A DNA stretch of 64,000 nucleotides from Diplocarpon mali (lineage: Eukaryota > Ascomycota > Leotiomycetes > Helotiales > Drepanopezizaceae), in assembly GCA_024741835.1 (NCBI GenBank), contig JAENRP010000017.1, positions 209,496 through 273,495 on the forward strand. Reading direction: 5' to 3'. Every line of letters starts with the position of its first letter. Position 1 is the stretch's first letter. Under the pieces are notes generated by a model. It did no database searches. It was not told the DNA's origin and saw only the letters and a list, made by a program, of their open reading frames with translations. Below, piece after piece: positions 1-11,719 of the stretch. The translations under genes and the position numbers were made by a program.

Positions 1-2572
1 ACGTGACTGCCACACGCAGTCAGAGTTAAGCGAGTTTCTTCGACGACATGTACTAATCGCTCCCTTGGTGGACTAAGCAAATCGCTCTTCTTCCAGCACT
101 ATTTAAAGGCTCAGACTATTCTTATTGAAATCATCGTCGACATGAATTAAACATTCTGATCAATCCAAGGGGAGAAACCAATAAAATTGTGACGCGAAGC
201 TTAAGTCACATTACTTGAAATAACGCATTGAACCAGGAACATCCGTAATAGGTGCTGGGAGTCAACAACTGTGGAATACAAGGTTGTGGCTGGCTTACGA
301 ATAACAGATTATATTCCAGTATGCTTTGCTTGACCACAGCAGCCCCCATCGATCTTGTTGGCGGTCCCAATAACCCGACGAGCACCAGAGCAATGAGACC
401 GGGAGGTTTTGAATCTGTAACATTAATTACACGTTGCGGATCTTAGCGGATCATAGGCAGACTTTCTTTCCATGCAATCAAACTGGAATCAGCGCTGTAT
501 CTTGACATTATTTTCGAGATTCTCAGACAGAAAATTGCATTTGAAACCGAATGCAGCTAAGCCAAAATATATCGAAGGCGAGTCCATATTCCTTGCACAT
601 GTATTTCGATTCTGGATTCGATGTACCATGATCCGAGGTTTAATTTTCTCGGCCAAAGCGATGTTACTGTCGCAATTTTTCAGACTAACGGGCTGGACGT
701 ATAAGTATTACCAAATATCTGGGAAGTAATCAACTAGACTGCTGATTCAAATTTGCCCACCTCACTGGATAAGATTGGCCCGACACCTGGCCATGTCGCA
801 CGCAGAAAGTCACTTAATTGCCGGTTCTCTTTCTGAAGTCTGTCACCTTTCAAAGTGAAGGCTTTTCAAGTTTAGTCCCGGATGAATATATTGTAGGACA
901 AGCCGAACCATTCTATTTAACGTCGCAGTCCATCTCGAATGGCGAGTTTCGATAGTGAATTGTTGGCCAAACACTGAGTATTGCCCTCTTGACTAGATTG
1001 GGATGAACAAGCAGTTGCAGACTCTCAAGTCAGAACGGGCACAAGGTACAGAAACACAGGTCAGACTCGAGTTTTTACAGAGAATGTCGATCTTTAAACT
1101 CGTCATCGCTTGCGTTGTTCTCGCTATCTACAAGGTCAAGTGCCGACATCGATTTCCCAAGCTGCCATAGTCATTTCCGCTCCCAGCTGCTTGTACCTTC
1201 ATCTACCCTTGCAAAACTATTATTATCAAGGTCGCTGCTTCTCGGTCCGAATTAAGTTTTATGAGCCTGAAGCTACTGCTTCTGACTTGATGTGACTGGA
1301 GGACTTGGAAGGCACTGTCGAAACTTGACCTCAGATTTAACAAAGCCTAGATGACAAGTCCATTCCTTTAGTTATATTGCAGTTCTTTGTCCAATTATTG
1401 AACCTCAAAGGGGTTCTTACCTGCTATATTGAGTAGCCATAAGACTCGGCCTTGAGGAATAGAGACGCCGGGAGTATAAAACATGCTATTCAACAATACG
1501 GCAGAAGAAGTTCGGGCTTCGCTTCGTGTGTATTAGACTGAAATGATTTTTCCGCAGTTTGTGAAGTTTTTTTTCTTCCCGGGTGTGTGAGAGTCCTTAA
1601 AAGGGCCAGTACGAGAAGTTACTGAAACCTGTAAGAGGAAAGAGACCTCTGGGAGCTTGCTTGGCTATCCTTTGGTCATTCGGGTATTCGATTCATTGGC
1701 ACCATGTTCCTTTTTGCCAAAAGGGCCCTTTTGGCAAAATCCCTCTAATGAGTCCTTTCGCCATCATCGAACAGATCGGTCTTTGGGAATTGAAATTCTA
1801 AGACAAAAACAATTTCATAAGATGTTCCCCAATGACTTTCCAGCGTCAGAAAGTGACCTAGTGGTTACGGCCAGGGCATAGTCAGGCGTCATCTGAACAT
1901 CCTATGCGATTCGACGTGGCACATTTGCCTGCTGCCAATGCGTACAGCTGATAATAGACAGCCGGTATGTCGTAGTTTATCAATTGGGCTCGGGACATTG
2001 TCCTTATTTCTAGAAGGCTTGCATACTGTCGAATGCAGCATCGAGATCTCCGAGAGATAGACCGCTTGCCAAAGTGAATGTACAGAAATCCAAAAAAATA
2101 TATAAAAGATGCGGTATGATACAATCCAGTACAATGAAGCTTCACGCTAATAGCTGGTGTAGTATAGTCGGAATACATTCACATTCTGGAAAGCCGGTTA
2201 TTGAAGAGCCGCTGTTTCACACGAAAGCCTATTGAATTAGGTTGGTAACAAGGGACCTCTTACGGGCTCCTCCACATGAATTTTGCTATATTTTCTCGCG
2301 GAAATATTCTGGGAGTCATGTGCCGGGGACTTTGCATGTTCTGTTTGTTTATTCGGCACCTCGGCTACGTGGTTCGCCTGAACTCCTCCATTTGATAGCG
2401 CTCAACTGTATTAGAGCGTTATTACCATTCGCAAGTGAGGGTTGCGGTTGCAAGAAGGCTAAGTTATGTACACCAAATCGTCATTAAGTCCACGACGAAA
2501 CTTTTGTCTGCGCCTAACCTAGGTACACAATTTACAGTAATACATCACTATAGCTCAAGCTCCACGCTGTAT
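1..2572. other. Intergenic region, no gene recognised
   Basis: About 2.6 kb with only short open frames on both strands, none of which resembles a protein I know or joins to another by plausible splice sites. The one clear structure is the perfect palindrome at 1712-1739, listed separately. The right end is the 3' flank of the CCDC47-type gene that ends at 2573. Confidence 0.5.
1712..1739. repeat. Perfect 28-bp palindrome
   Basis: The left arm TTTTGCCAAAAGGG (1712-1725) is followed with no spacer by its exact reverse complement (1726-1739). The next outer pair, T1711 and T1740, does not match, so the symmetry stops there. No gene lies close by. It could be a protein-binding site or a repeat remnant; the sequence alone does not say. 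Confidence 0.9.
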
Positions 2573-4005
2573 TCAAGCCTTCGAGGTCATTTTCTTCTGA
2601 CTCCTTCGCATTTCCTTCTCCTTCTCCTTCTCAAGGTACTTCTTCTGTCCCTTGGCGTCAAGAGCCTTCAATTCGAGATCACGCTTCAATTTCTTGGCTT
2701 TCTCTCTCTCTGCGTTACGCTCTTCGGCCTTATCCTCCTCACCGGCCTTTTGGAGCCTACGAATTGTGTCCTCGCGGGTAGTGCGGACTTTGCGCAGGAC
2801 TTCAGGGCGGAAGTGGGCAGACTGGACCAGGACATCAGTGATACGGAGAAAATATTGAAAGATAGGGAGGACGGCAGCGAAATCCTTGGAAGGGGTTCGG
2901 AGTGACAAGTAAATGCGCTTCTTTGGGGTGGTATCCTCGAGTCTGTAATCATCAGTTATTTTGGCATTTGCAGTGGCTCAAGAGTTCTTACTTCACGGGC
3001 TTATCAATTGGCTGATCAGTGATGATCAAGTGGTTAAACACCTCTCCAGCTTCTTCGACGGCCTTGATGAGCTCAGGGGTAAGCAGCAAATCGGTGATCT
3101 CGGCACTCTCGCTCATGACTGTAGCCCAGCTCGGGAGCTTCGGGCTGTCCTTGGTGAAGGTGATGGAGACATCAAATCTTTCGTCACGGAGCTGCCTCAT
3201 AGTCTCCTTGTTGACGATGGCCCAGACAAATCCATCATAACTGCTCTTCGGATCCTTGCGCAGCTCTTGAGCTCCAGGGAGCTGACCTGGAATGGTAAGG
3301 GATTCCCGACCATCGAATGGGTAGAGGATTGCTTCCATCTTCTCGGCCGGAGTCCCCATAGTCTCGAAGAAAAGGCTCAAGGCGAATTCGAAGAACATGG
3401 TCAGAGGACTGTATTTCTTGAAAAGAGTGAGTGTGACATCAACGAAAGCCACATTCTGTCTGCCAGACGCGTAGGTCGCGAACTCGTTAGGAGCCTTCTC
3501 CCTCAAGAGATCCTGCGGAAGCTCGAGGGTATGGGCGTCCAAAAGCTGGCCATCCGGAGCTTTTCGGCCCCCGAACCCGACCAGCGCAAACTCCTTTTGT
3601 AGAACCGTCGCATGCGCATCGATCCATGCCCTTGCCTTCTTCCGATTAGATCTCGTGCCGATCAAATGAACCGCGACAATTATGAAGATAAAGCCAAGAA
3701 TGACGCCCTCCTGCCTGAAATCACTCAGAGAGTGACGCTCGTGGATGTTGTACCATTTTGTGAAGGGAACAGCGCTGCCCGTTGGAGTAGCCCCCGTGCC
3801 CGTAAAGCTGACCGGACTCGAGGTGGCAGAGTAAACAGCTGGAGCTGGTTCTGGAGCTCCTGCGAAATCCGCGAAGTCTGTAGGATTGGTATTAGCTAGC
3901 TTTCTTGGAACTTGCGCAGAAGAGTATACCAGAATCACCAGCAGGAATTGGAGATGCAGATGGCTTGGAGCCTCCAAAGAGACCGTTAAACAGTGCCGCC
4001 ATCAT
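2573..4005 (-). CDS. CCDC47/DUF1682 family ER membrane protein
   Basis: Three exons on the minus strand (4005-3930, 3877-2992, 2942-2573) give 443 aa. Both introns (52 and 49 bp) are GT-AG and keep frame. The N-terminus (MMAALFNGLFGGSK) runs into an acidic DFADFAG stretch, then one membrane segment near GVILGFIFIIVAVHLIG, then the DUF1682 domain. The C-terminus is a Lys/Glu-rich coiled coil (EKEKEKEMRRSQKK), typical of the family. Known members bind ribosomes at the ER and, in animals, form the PAT complex with Asterix to help fold multi-pass membrane proteins; that role is inferred here. ATG at 4005 (or 4002) was chosen because it opens straight into the conserved start. An upstream ATG at 4072 in another frame opens a short reading frame that runs past this start, so it may act as an overlapping uORF. 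Confidence 0.9.
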
Positions 4006-4715
4006 GCAAACAGTTGAACGGGTCGTCGTTGTATGAAGTTGCAGGAGGAAGATACGGATATTGTGCGAGCATTGTGTCATGGGGACTAGCTCACCTACGC
4101 TATTTGGGACGCTGCTTTAGTTTACGCCAAAAGTCCCAGTCAAGCTAATATTAATTCCGAAGAAACGCCGAAAAAGCAGGATGCTCCTCATGCCTCGTCT
4201 CGATTATCTCTGTATATGCAGGAACATTGAGCTCCAGCGGTATCATTCACTGGCGACCAATTATAAGATCATAAATTGACATCATTTAGTCTCTCGGAAG
4301 AGCTGCTTCTCCACTCAAGGTATGAGATGGACATTTCTTAGTATGATTGAATATCACGTGATGTAAACAAACATCACCTCACATCTTGGTCTGGAAAAAT
4401 TAGTTCAGCGGCTGATTATGGATATATATCGAGATTCCAAACCGATCTCATTCTCATCCCAAATTTCATTCCATATCACTGTGTTGTCATAGACGACTCT
4501 GCGGTAAACCGCTTTCCCTGGTGAAGGAGTTCCCAAATATATTCAGCACATGCGCACTCGTACATATTGCGTGGGTCTACTACATGGTCCTAGCATCGGG
4601 TGGAATCCCGTCGTGTGTGAATCGCTTTCATTGCTGCCACGTCCCTCAATCTATACATACATCTTATAACTTGAATGCTAACGACAACATCTCATCTAGA
4701 CACCCAGCTCCTTCG
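4006..4715. other. Divergent intergenic region
   Basis: About 710 bp between the oppositely oriented CCDC47-type and haspin genes, so it must carry both promoters. The stretch contains a TATATAT-like motif near 4424-4430. I see no other feature. Part of it is probably the 5' leader of haspin; the open frame from 4521 is in frame with the haspin start but looks non-conserved. Confidence 0.4.
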
Positions 4716-6640
4716 ATGGGTAGACCACGCGTCTATGGCACCAAGCACCGTAATGTTCAGACCGCGGCTGGCCTGATCTTTGGGTCTGGAGCCACATCCG
4801 GTACTGCTGTACCTTCTGCTACGCTTGCTACCAGCGCTCCTCGCGAGACCCGTTCGAAGGCTTTGGAGGACTGGCGCTCAGTAGCTCATGGCATCGACGA
4901 AGTTTCAAAAGAGTCTACCAAGGCGGCGAGCGACCGGGATGAATCTTATGATTCGAGCCAGTCCAGTGAGCCGAAAGAGGATGAAGACTCTGAAGAAGAG
5001 GGGGAAGCATCTAGAGGGTCCGAAGAGGAATTTGACGGAGGGCTGGAAGAGCTATCAGAAAATGAAGACAGCAATTCTGCACCCTTAAATGAAGACTCTA
5101 TTAATGCGGACTACGAACACTCCTCAATCGGCCAATGTCGCTACCCTCTTCCCGTAAACCTTCAAACAACAAGCTAACCATTTCCCAGCCTACTATGGCG
5201 AGCCCGCACCAAAACATCTTTCCATCCTCGCCGACGCCTACAAAACCGACCGCGGCACCGAATTAATCGTCTCCAAATGGTCAGAAGTTATTCCTACCAC
5301 AGCATCCATCACAAAGATAGCTGAAGCTTCTTTTGCCGAGGTGTACCGCGTTAAAACTCCTGACGGGACATCCATCATCAAAGTCCTGCAACTGAAAATA
5401 CCGACAGATCCAGATTCTGCTCAGATCGAAACCGCTATTGAGGCAGCTGACCTTGTGGCTGAGATTCGTATAATGAATGTCCTGGCTGAAGTCCCCGGCT
5501 TTGTGGGGTTCAAGGATGCGCATCTCATTAAAGGCAAATTTGCGCCTGCGCTGCATGCGGCGTATACGCAGTACCTGGGTGAGGACTCTAAGGATGATGA
5601 AGGAGATCATGACGGAGAAAATGATCATGGCGGTTATGACGAGGGCGAAGGAGAAGAAGAAGAAGAAGAAGAAGAAGAACCCAGGTCCTACTTCCCCGAC
5701 CCCGATATCTTCACTAACGAGTCAACCTTTCTGGTCCTAGAACTTGCAGATGCAGGGACAGTCCTCGACGAGTGCGAGGTCACGACCATAGATCAAGTCT
5801 GGGATCTCTTGCTTGGGGTAATCATGGCCCTGAGCCGCGCCGAGGTGATTTGCGAATTCGAGGTATGCATTCCACCACAACACTCTAACACACTGGGAGG
5901 ATTGATCTATTGGCTAACCGCAACCCAGCACCGAGACCTCCACGAAAATAACATCTGCGTCCGCCAAAAACACACCACACCCACTCACAACCCCTCGCTG
6001 GACGGCGATCTCAAGTACGGATTCTCGGGCTACGCAGTGACCATCATCGACTACGGCCTCTCGCGCGCCAAGGTCCACAACGGCGACGTCGTCTTCCAGG
6101 ATCTGGAGAACGATCTCTCGCTCTTCCACGGCGACAGCGGCGGGACGCACGGGATGCAGTTCGACAACTACCGCCGGCATGTACCCCTCCCTCTGAAGCC
6201 TCACCACGTCTCTGCCCTGCAAGATGGGTATACTGATTACCCCACCCCAGCTAACCCGGCCCAGCATGCGCAACCACCTCTTCACCGGCCTCCGCACCAT
6301 GCAAGCCGCCTCCTGGCACGACGAGGCCTCGCGGAGCCCCTCGCGCACAAACCGCCACACCTGGGCGGAGCACATCCCCTACAGCAACGTCCTCTGGATC
6401 CGCTACATCCTGTCCTACCTCACCAAGACGTTCAAGAAATCCTCCCGTTCCCAGAGCGTGAAGGAGCAGCTCAGAGCCTTCGAGGCCGACACGAGGGATC
6501 TGAAGAGAAGGCTGGACGTGAGGACCAAAGTCGAGAACGGCGCTTTCTCGAGTGCGACGGAGGTTCTGAATTTTGTTTATGGCCGGGGTTGGGTGGGCGA
6601 GAGCCAGCTGGAGGATTTTGGGATGGAGAGTACGGCTTGA
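4716..6640 (+). CDS. Haspin-like serine/threonine kinase
   Basis: Four exons (4716-5136, 5189-5862, 5929-6176, 6265-6640) give 572 aa. The first 140 residues are low-complexity and acidic. The kinase part shows the ATP-site lysine in SIIKVLQLK (about K205), the catalytic HRDLHENN (H366-R367-D368), and IIDYGLSR in place of the usual DFG (D406). This is followed by a haspin-type DLSLFHGDSGG...QFDNYRR stretch and a C-terminal VLWIRYILSYL helix. Haspins phosphorylate histone H3 Thr3 in mitosis (fission yeast hrk1, budding yeast ALK1/ALK2). A poly-Glu insert lies in the N-lobe at about 5653-5681. Introns 1 and 2 are GT-AG (52 and 66 bp). Intron 3 is best read as GC-AG (6177-6264), which gives FDNYRRMRNHLF; a GT-AG alternative (6181-6250) adds an insert instead. 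The start opens with MGRPRVYGTKHRNV. Confidence 0.88.
5653..5681 (+). repeat. (GAA)n trinucleotide repeat in haspin
   Basis: A run of GAA/AAG repeats encodes nine consecutive glutamates within a longer acidic loop in the N-lobe of the kinase. Such a run can change length by replication slippage. It stays in frame here. Confidence 0.9.
6177..6264 (+). other. Probable GC-AG intron of haspin
   Basis: The donor is G|GCATGT and the acceptor is CCCAG. A TACTGAT branch-like motif lies near 6230 and GCTAAC near 6250. Splicing here joins YRR directly to MRNHLF, the spacing expected in haspins. The competing GT-AG choice 6181-6250 (70 bp) is also in frame but adds an atypical insert (HLTRPS). Confidence 0.6.
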
Positions 6641-6917
6641 GGGGAGGATTGGAGTTGCGGTTCCCGGAGTTGGAGCTAGGGTCTCGAACTATCGGCTAGG
6701 TAAACTTACGCACATGAGTGCGTAGAGATGCGCCAAAGTAAAATCTTTGATCAGATTAAAAGAGAAGAGAAGCGAATACACCGAGGAAATACTGACCTCC
6801 CTTCGAGCTAATTACCCAGGCCATATTACCATCGAAACCCCAATCTCTTTCCCAGCCTTAGCAGTCCCCAACACTAAGCTCGCTACCCATCCCAAAAGTA
6901 AACAAAGCCCTGCGCGC

Positions 6918-9353
6918 CTACCCTCTTCCCAAACAAACCTTCAACCAACTCTTCGCCTTTGCACCTTCAAGAACATCACTCGGCATCCTGATCACCGTCT
7001 CCCTGTACAGACAATCATTCTTAAATCTCCAGCTACACAGCACAGCCCTCAACATACCCCCATCCCTCCCGCACAGCAGGGCCACAGTAGGCGGCCTCTC
7101 AGCGCTGAAGACACTCACAGAGAGGCTCCCCGTATCGACGAGCGTGAACAGGTGGTGACTTTCCGGGATACTCTTCAGCACGCTTTCCAGACCTGAGGTG
7201 TCAGTGAGCGAGTCAGCGATCCAGCCGGGCTCGAGACCGATACGCTCATCCGCGTCGCGGTAGCGGGAGCAGAGGGGTGTGCTGGACGCTTCGTAAGAAA
7301 GCCGGCCGTTGTTGTTGCCGAATATCAGGGGCTCGAGCCGGGAGAGGGGGAGCACGCCCTCGAACCCAATTAAGTTTGGGGAGGATTGGAGGACTTGCCC
7401 CCCGTATAGCCTGCGCACCGAAAACGGCCCGACGAGAGAAAGGAGGAAGCCGACGCCGAAAAATCCGGCTACGAGGAGTTCCAAAGCCAGGAGCAGAGAT
7501 TTTTCGGATAGCCCTCCCGAGTAGACATAGAACGGCGCGTAGGTTATGGCGAGGTTTAGGCCGAAAAGGAACCACCAAGCGCCAGAGATGACGAACAGTT
7601 CCGCGAGTAGCTTCCTCATACCATGATGCCTGACAACGTTCATGCGCGGGAAATTCTTCCAACGGATGTGCATCGCCTTGCAGTTATCCAGCAGCACGGT
7701 ATTATCCTCGTCACCTACCCCGACAATCTGGCACAGGGGCGTGATGTCCCACAGATGCGTGTGATACAGATCCGACAGCGCGAGCTGCTCGAAGGCTGAG
7801 CGCGGACTATTCGGGTCAGGGAAGAGGCAGACCATGCGTTCGATGAGCCGGTCCGAGTCGTTGGCAAGAGACAGGCGTGCGATGGCTTGGAAGAGCGTGT
7901 CATCCGCATCTTTCTCGATGCGGTTGTGTAAGAGGCCCATGAGAGCGTATGCCACGTCGGCCTGGGCGAAGGCTTGGTAGTTGTTCCGAAAGCGATCGCT
8001 GAGGGCTGCGATGCCGTTCGAGAGTATCTCGAGACGGGAGAGGGTTAGTAGACCCGAGAAGTGCTCAGCGAGGAGGCGGGTGGGCCCGTCATCTGAGTCC
8101 GTGGCAGGATCCACCCACACGGAACCTGTCATCTCGACTTTCTTCATGGAGGTCAGTTTGAAGCTGTCGGAGGTGGGTGTGCACCAGAATATAGAGTCGC
8201 CAGGTGCCAGCAAAGCCTCAGGAAGTGTCCACATCCGCGATCCCCATTCTTGCTTGAGCGCGTTATCGTCTCCTTTGAGGATGGCGACGACTTGGTAACT
8301 GCCGCGAATTACATCGCACATTTGGTAGACATCTGCATCCAGAAGTGGCCCTTTCTCAGGGGCTCGGCAGCGAAAGTCAAGCCAGTAGGCAGACTTTCCA
8401 GCTTGGATTGCGGAGTAAGCGGCCATTCTCTCAATCATACGTCGACCTTCAGGCGAGCTATCAGTGTTGAAATGCCGATTGGCATAGCTGATGAAGATAT
8501 ACGAGATATCTTTCGCAGGACTCGCGTCCAGGATCCACTCCCCATCTCTCAACACGACAAGTTGCCTAGGTCGGAGTAATCTTTTTCTCGACGAGAAATT
8601 CGCGGTAGCCAGGTCTTTGTTCGCCTTGCTCGGTCTCATATCCAGGGGATTGATAGCATGTTTCGGCCATCTCCAATGATACCCTGGGAAATCCTTATAG
8701 AAGTCCTCGATCTCATCATTCTGCCACTTTGCCGTCGTAGGTAGCACCAGCATGAACTGGAGGGGGAAAGCGACGAGGATATTTCGGAAGAAAGCGTCGA
8801 CTCGGCCGAGAAAGCTGCTGTTGCCGTCTTTGTCGGCATTCGAAGGTCTCAGCGCCCACTCTGCGACTTTCAACACGGTGGGCACCGAGCCTCGAATCTT
8901 GGTGCCTCGCCAGTCGCCCGACTGCAGCTGATTCTTGAACACATAACCAGATGCTTGAACTACGAGGCGTCGAGGATTGTAGTTCGTAGGACTGAGGTAC
9001 GTAGCCACGTCATCGTATTTGTGTGCTACTTGTCCCAGTTGATTGCGGAATAGGTATTTCCCCTTCTCATCTGACTCGAGAATAGCTGCACTATCGAAAG
9101 GCGTCTGGGTCTGCTTCACCGGTCTGTGGAACCAGCGGCCATTAAAGCCTCGCCTCCCGCTGAACTCGGCGTCGAGATGTTTGCTGACTTGCTCTTGAAC
9201 GGTTTTTTTCTTCGTTCGCCACCAGCTTGGTCTTTGGATATTTGCAGGTTGAGTATTTGGCTCAGGAAATTTGGGACCGGGCGATGAGGCTGTCACTGGG
9301 GTTGCTGTGGGATCTGGGATGGGCTTATGTGGTGGGATGTCGTAGCTATCCAT
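6918..9353 (-). CDS. HET-like large membrane protein
   Basis: A single uninterrupted 811-aa frame. ATG at 9353 (MDSYDIPPHKPIPDP) is preferred over the in-frame ATG at 9437, which adds 28 cysteine-rich residues. The N-terminus is proline-rich. The middle holds ISYIFISYANRHF, AYWLDFRCRAPE, VYQMCDVIRGSYQVVAIL and WGSRMWTLPEALLAPG. This order resembles the second half of fungal HET (heterokaryon incompatibility) domains, where a WLD..C motif precedes a chain of short conserved blocks. Two membrane segments follow (near LAELFVISGAWWFLFGL and LLALELLVAGFFGVGFLL), then a soluble tail. I infer a HET-related role in non-self recognition or stress, but the classic HET start motif is not obvious, so the assignment is tentative. 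It is convergent with haspin, 277 bp apart. Confidence 0.8.
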   Translation of the reverse strand: MDSYDIPPHKPIPDPTATPVTASSPGPKFPEPNTQPANIQRPSWWRTKKKTVQEQVSKHLDAEFSGRRGFNGRWFHRPVKQTQTPFDSAAILESDEKGKYLFRNQLGQVAHKYDDVATYLSPTNYNPRRLVVQASGYVFKNQLQSGDWRGTKIRGSVPTVLKVAEWALRPSNADKDGNSSFLGRVDAFFRNILVAFPLQFMLVLPTTAKWQNDEIEDFYKDFPGYHWRWPKHAINPLDMRPSKANKDLATANFSSRKRLLRPRQLVVLRDGEWILDASPAKDISYIFISYANRHFNTDSSPEGRRMIERMAAYSAIQAGKSAYWLDFRCRAPEKGPLLDADVYQMCDVIRGSYQVVAILKGDDNALKQEWGSRMWTLPEALLAPGDSIFWCTPTSDSFKLTSMKKVEMTGSVWVDPATDSDDGPTRLLAEHFSGLLTLSRLEILSNGIAALSDRFRNNYQAFAQADVAYALMGLLHNRIEKDADDTLFQAIARLSLANDSDRLIERMVCLFPDPNSPRSAFEQLALSDLYHTHLWDITPLCQIVGVGDEDNTVLLDNCKAMHIRWKNFPRMNVVRHHGMRKLLAELFVISGAWWFLFGLNLAITYAPFYVYSGGLSEKSLLLALELLVAGFFGVGFLLSLVGPFSVRRLYGGQVLQSSPNLIGFEGVLPLSRLEPLIFGNNNGRLSYEASSTPLCSRYRDADERIGLEPGWIADSLTDTSGLESVLKSIPESHHLFTLVDTGSLSVSVFSAERPPTVALLCGRDGGMLRAVLCSWRFKNDCLYRETVIRMPSDVLEGAKAKSWLKVCLGRG

Positions 9354-11719
9354 CTCGAGGCTTTCGCAATTCCGCGGCGAATAACAACAGCAGAGTTCGA
9401 CGCGATCGGTACGGAAGTACCGCCAGATGTCGAGCAACAGGCACTCACAAGATCGAAAAGCAAAAAAAGGGGAAACACAACCTACTTGCTTATCTCATGC
9501 ATGTCCACGTGATTTGGGGGCCATGAGGAGCTGGTGGATGACTGATCAGCCCTCACGACAAGGGCATCTCAATGCTGGAGCCTAACTCGCATGTCGGCCC
9601 CCACGAAGGTGGTGAGATCTTAGTCTGCGCCCGAAGCGGCGCGGTTCAGGATGAGAAGAACACGTGCGACGAAAAGCGGACGATTCCTCAGCCAGGTCCT
9701 CATCCGATGCCACAGGCCTGTTGCCGGAGAAGCAAGCGAGCGTTGCGCCCGGTAGGTTGTGTTGCGTGGAGATGCAGCACCCATGAAGCCTTGCGGAGAT
9801 GCACATAGCAGACGGTCCAGCAGATGAGGAGATGAAGCTTTGGCGGGAGGAGGCGGCTGGCAACATTCAGGGCGCGTGGCGGACCAGGGACAATTGTTGA
9901 CTGTTGTTCGGCCGGTGATCTGCTGCGGTACGGTGTGGTGCTTCCCAATATTCGGCTTCCCAGTTAGCCTCTTACGGCCCCCCTTGATAACAGCGCGCGA
10001 CATCTGGGAGGGTGATCTTTCGGCCGAAGACCTCCCCAGTCGCTAGCAGATACTAGAACGTCAGGATGAGAATAACCGACGATGCAAGTGGAGTGCGCAA
10101 ATCTGGTACGAGATCGGCCTAGCTTGAGTCGAGGCAGCATCGAGGAGACGGGCTTCACAAGAATCAAGCCGGCCGACGAAAGCAACACGGACATGCCATC
10201 TTCCAATGCCCTGTACCCAGCGCGGGGAAGGGGATCAGATCGAACTGGCTGCCCCATCAATCATTCCCAGGGCCAGCAATAGTCGTAGCCGTAGCCAGCT
10301 TTGCGTTCCACTCCTCGCCCTCAAGGGATGTGAAGATCCGGGAGACATCAGCGGGATACTTTCGATGCAGCGAGTGTTGAGAGTTGCTGTAGAATGGTCA
10401 GCCTGGGAACTTGGCCCTTTTTTTTGAAGACTCGGATACAACTTATTGTCGGGCTCACGGTATGGATAATGATAGGCGGATTCCCTCGGCATGATATCGT
10501 GGCGGTCCTTGTAAGGGGTGATTCTTGATGACGGCTGCCATTCTCTGTCGATCGCGCAACTTTGTACACAGTATGGGCGCTCCGAAGGGTTTGGTGTAAG
10601 CGTATGAGGCTCAAGGTCGAGCTCCAGCAGAGCAGCTGTGGAGAGAGGCTGGATTGGCATAGACCACGTGCCATACACGTGACTTAGTTAGCGTGGTCAG
10701 AGCTCCACTGCACATCGAACGAAGGGGCAGCAACTTGAAACAGAAGATTTATGCCTACTGGCTATGGAGGGAAATTCCGCGGGAGCTCAAGGTGCCGATC
10801 ACTAGAACGAAGCGTGAGATGCATTAGAGGTTCAAGATGAAGAGGAATACTACAGTATTGTGGTTTTTCTAGAGTAGGCCGAGGTGGGAGAGGGTGAGTA
10901 TCTCTACTGGACTGTGCTGTATACTCTAGAGGAGGCTACTTGATTGTCCCTTAGCATGGTCACAACAGAATGTCGGCACAGTTGTATATTCAAGGTCCCG
11001 AACTTGGAATGTGCTACTGATGTCTCCTCTTCAAAGAGTAGGGGACCTGGAGTCTCATGTCCAACTGTCACGATTGTATCAAAACTAGACACACGTTTAC
11101 CTTCTCTTGTTCACTCTTCAGAACTCGATTCTTCACAATTGAGCATCGGATATTGAATCCTCGGCCGGTTTGAACTAATCCAGGACCTTGCGCCCAACTA
11201 CGTCAAGCTTTGGCATCTTGAAGTCTATTGAGATATTGTGGATCGCCAAAGTCAGCAACAAGTCGCGTTTGTGAAGGTGCAGCACGAGACATGCTCAACA
11301 TACTTGCATCGCAGGAGCATGCAGTCAAGTTATGCGGTCGCCTTGATACACCAGAATTCGTATGAGAGAGAGCGGCTTGCTAGAGAGCACACGATGATCC
11401 TGGCTTTCTTACCGATACGACCATTGGCAATATGGTCTCGAGGGCATGCCAAGCATGACGGTTCCCTCTCTTGCTGCGTGAGAGCGGAGCGGAGCGGAGC
11501 GGGCTCTCCCGCGGGTCTTGGCGGCATCACAACATCGCGCGAGGCGGCACGAGGCTCCTGAACCATGAACACCACATTGAATGCCCACGAGGAACGGGTG
11601 GAGGAGTGACACGAGTTCTGCCGCCAAACAGCTGTCCGCGATCTCCCCCCAACTGCCCGGCCTCACAGATGCAAAAGTTGTAACACAACTCCCGAAGCCC
11701 GAACACGATTTCGGCGACT
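9354..11719. other. Intergenic region, no gene recognised
   Basis: About 2.4 kb between the start of the HET-like gene and the start of the transporter gene, so it carries both upstream regions. Open frames exist on both strands (for example 10235-10678 minus) but none has recognisable motifs or splice-joined partners. A short (GAGCG)n direct repeat lies near 11484-11503. Confidence 0.4.
11484..11503 (+). repeat. Short GAGCG tandem repeat
   Basis: About four head-to-tail copies of a GAGCG-like 5-mer about 220 bp upstream of the transporter start codon. It is low-complexity; no function is implied. Confidence 0.7.

Noticed and set aside
6747..7196. Plus-strand open frame of 149 codons
   Set aside because: It lies mostly antisense to the 3' end of the HET-like gene and has a low-complexity composition typical of a shadow frame.
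10235..10678. Minus-strand open frame of 147 codons
   Set aside because: No motif, no splice partner, and overlapping frames of similar length on both strands suggest chance in GC-richer DNA.
9354..11719. Possible biosynthetic gene cluster around the transporter
   Set aside because: No biosynthetic enzyme (PKS, NRPS, terpene synthase, P450) is seen in the window; the transporter is a housekeeping nucleoside carrier.
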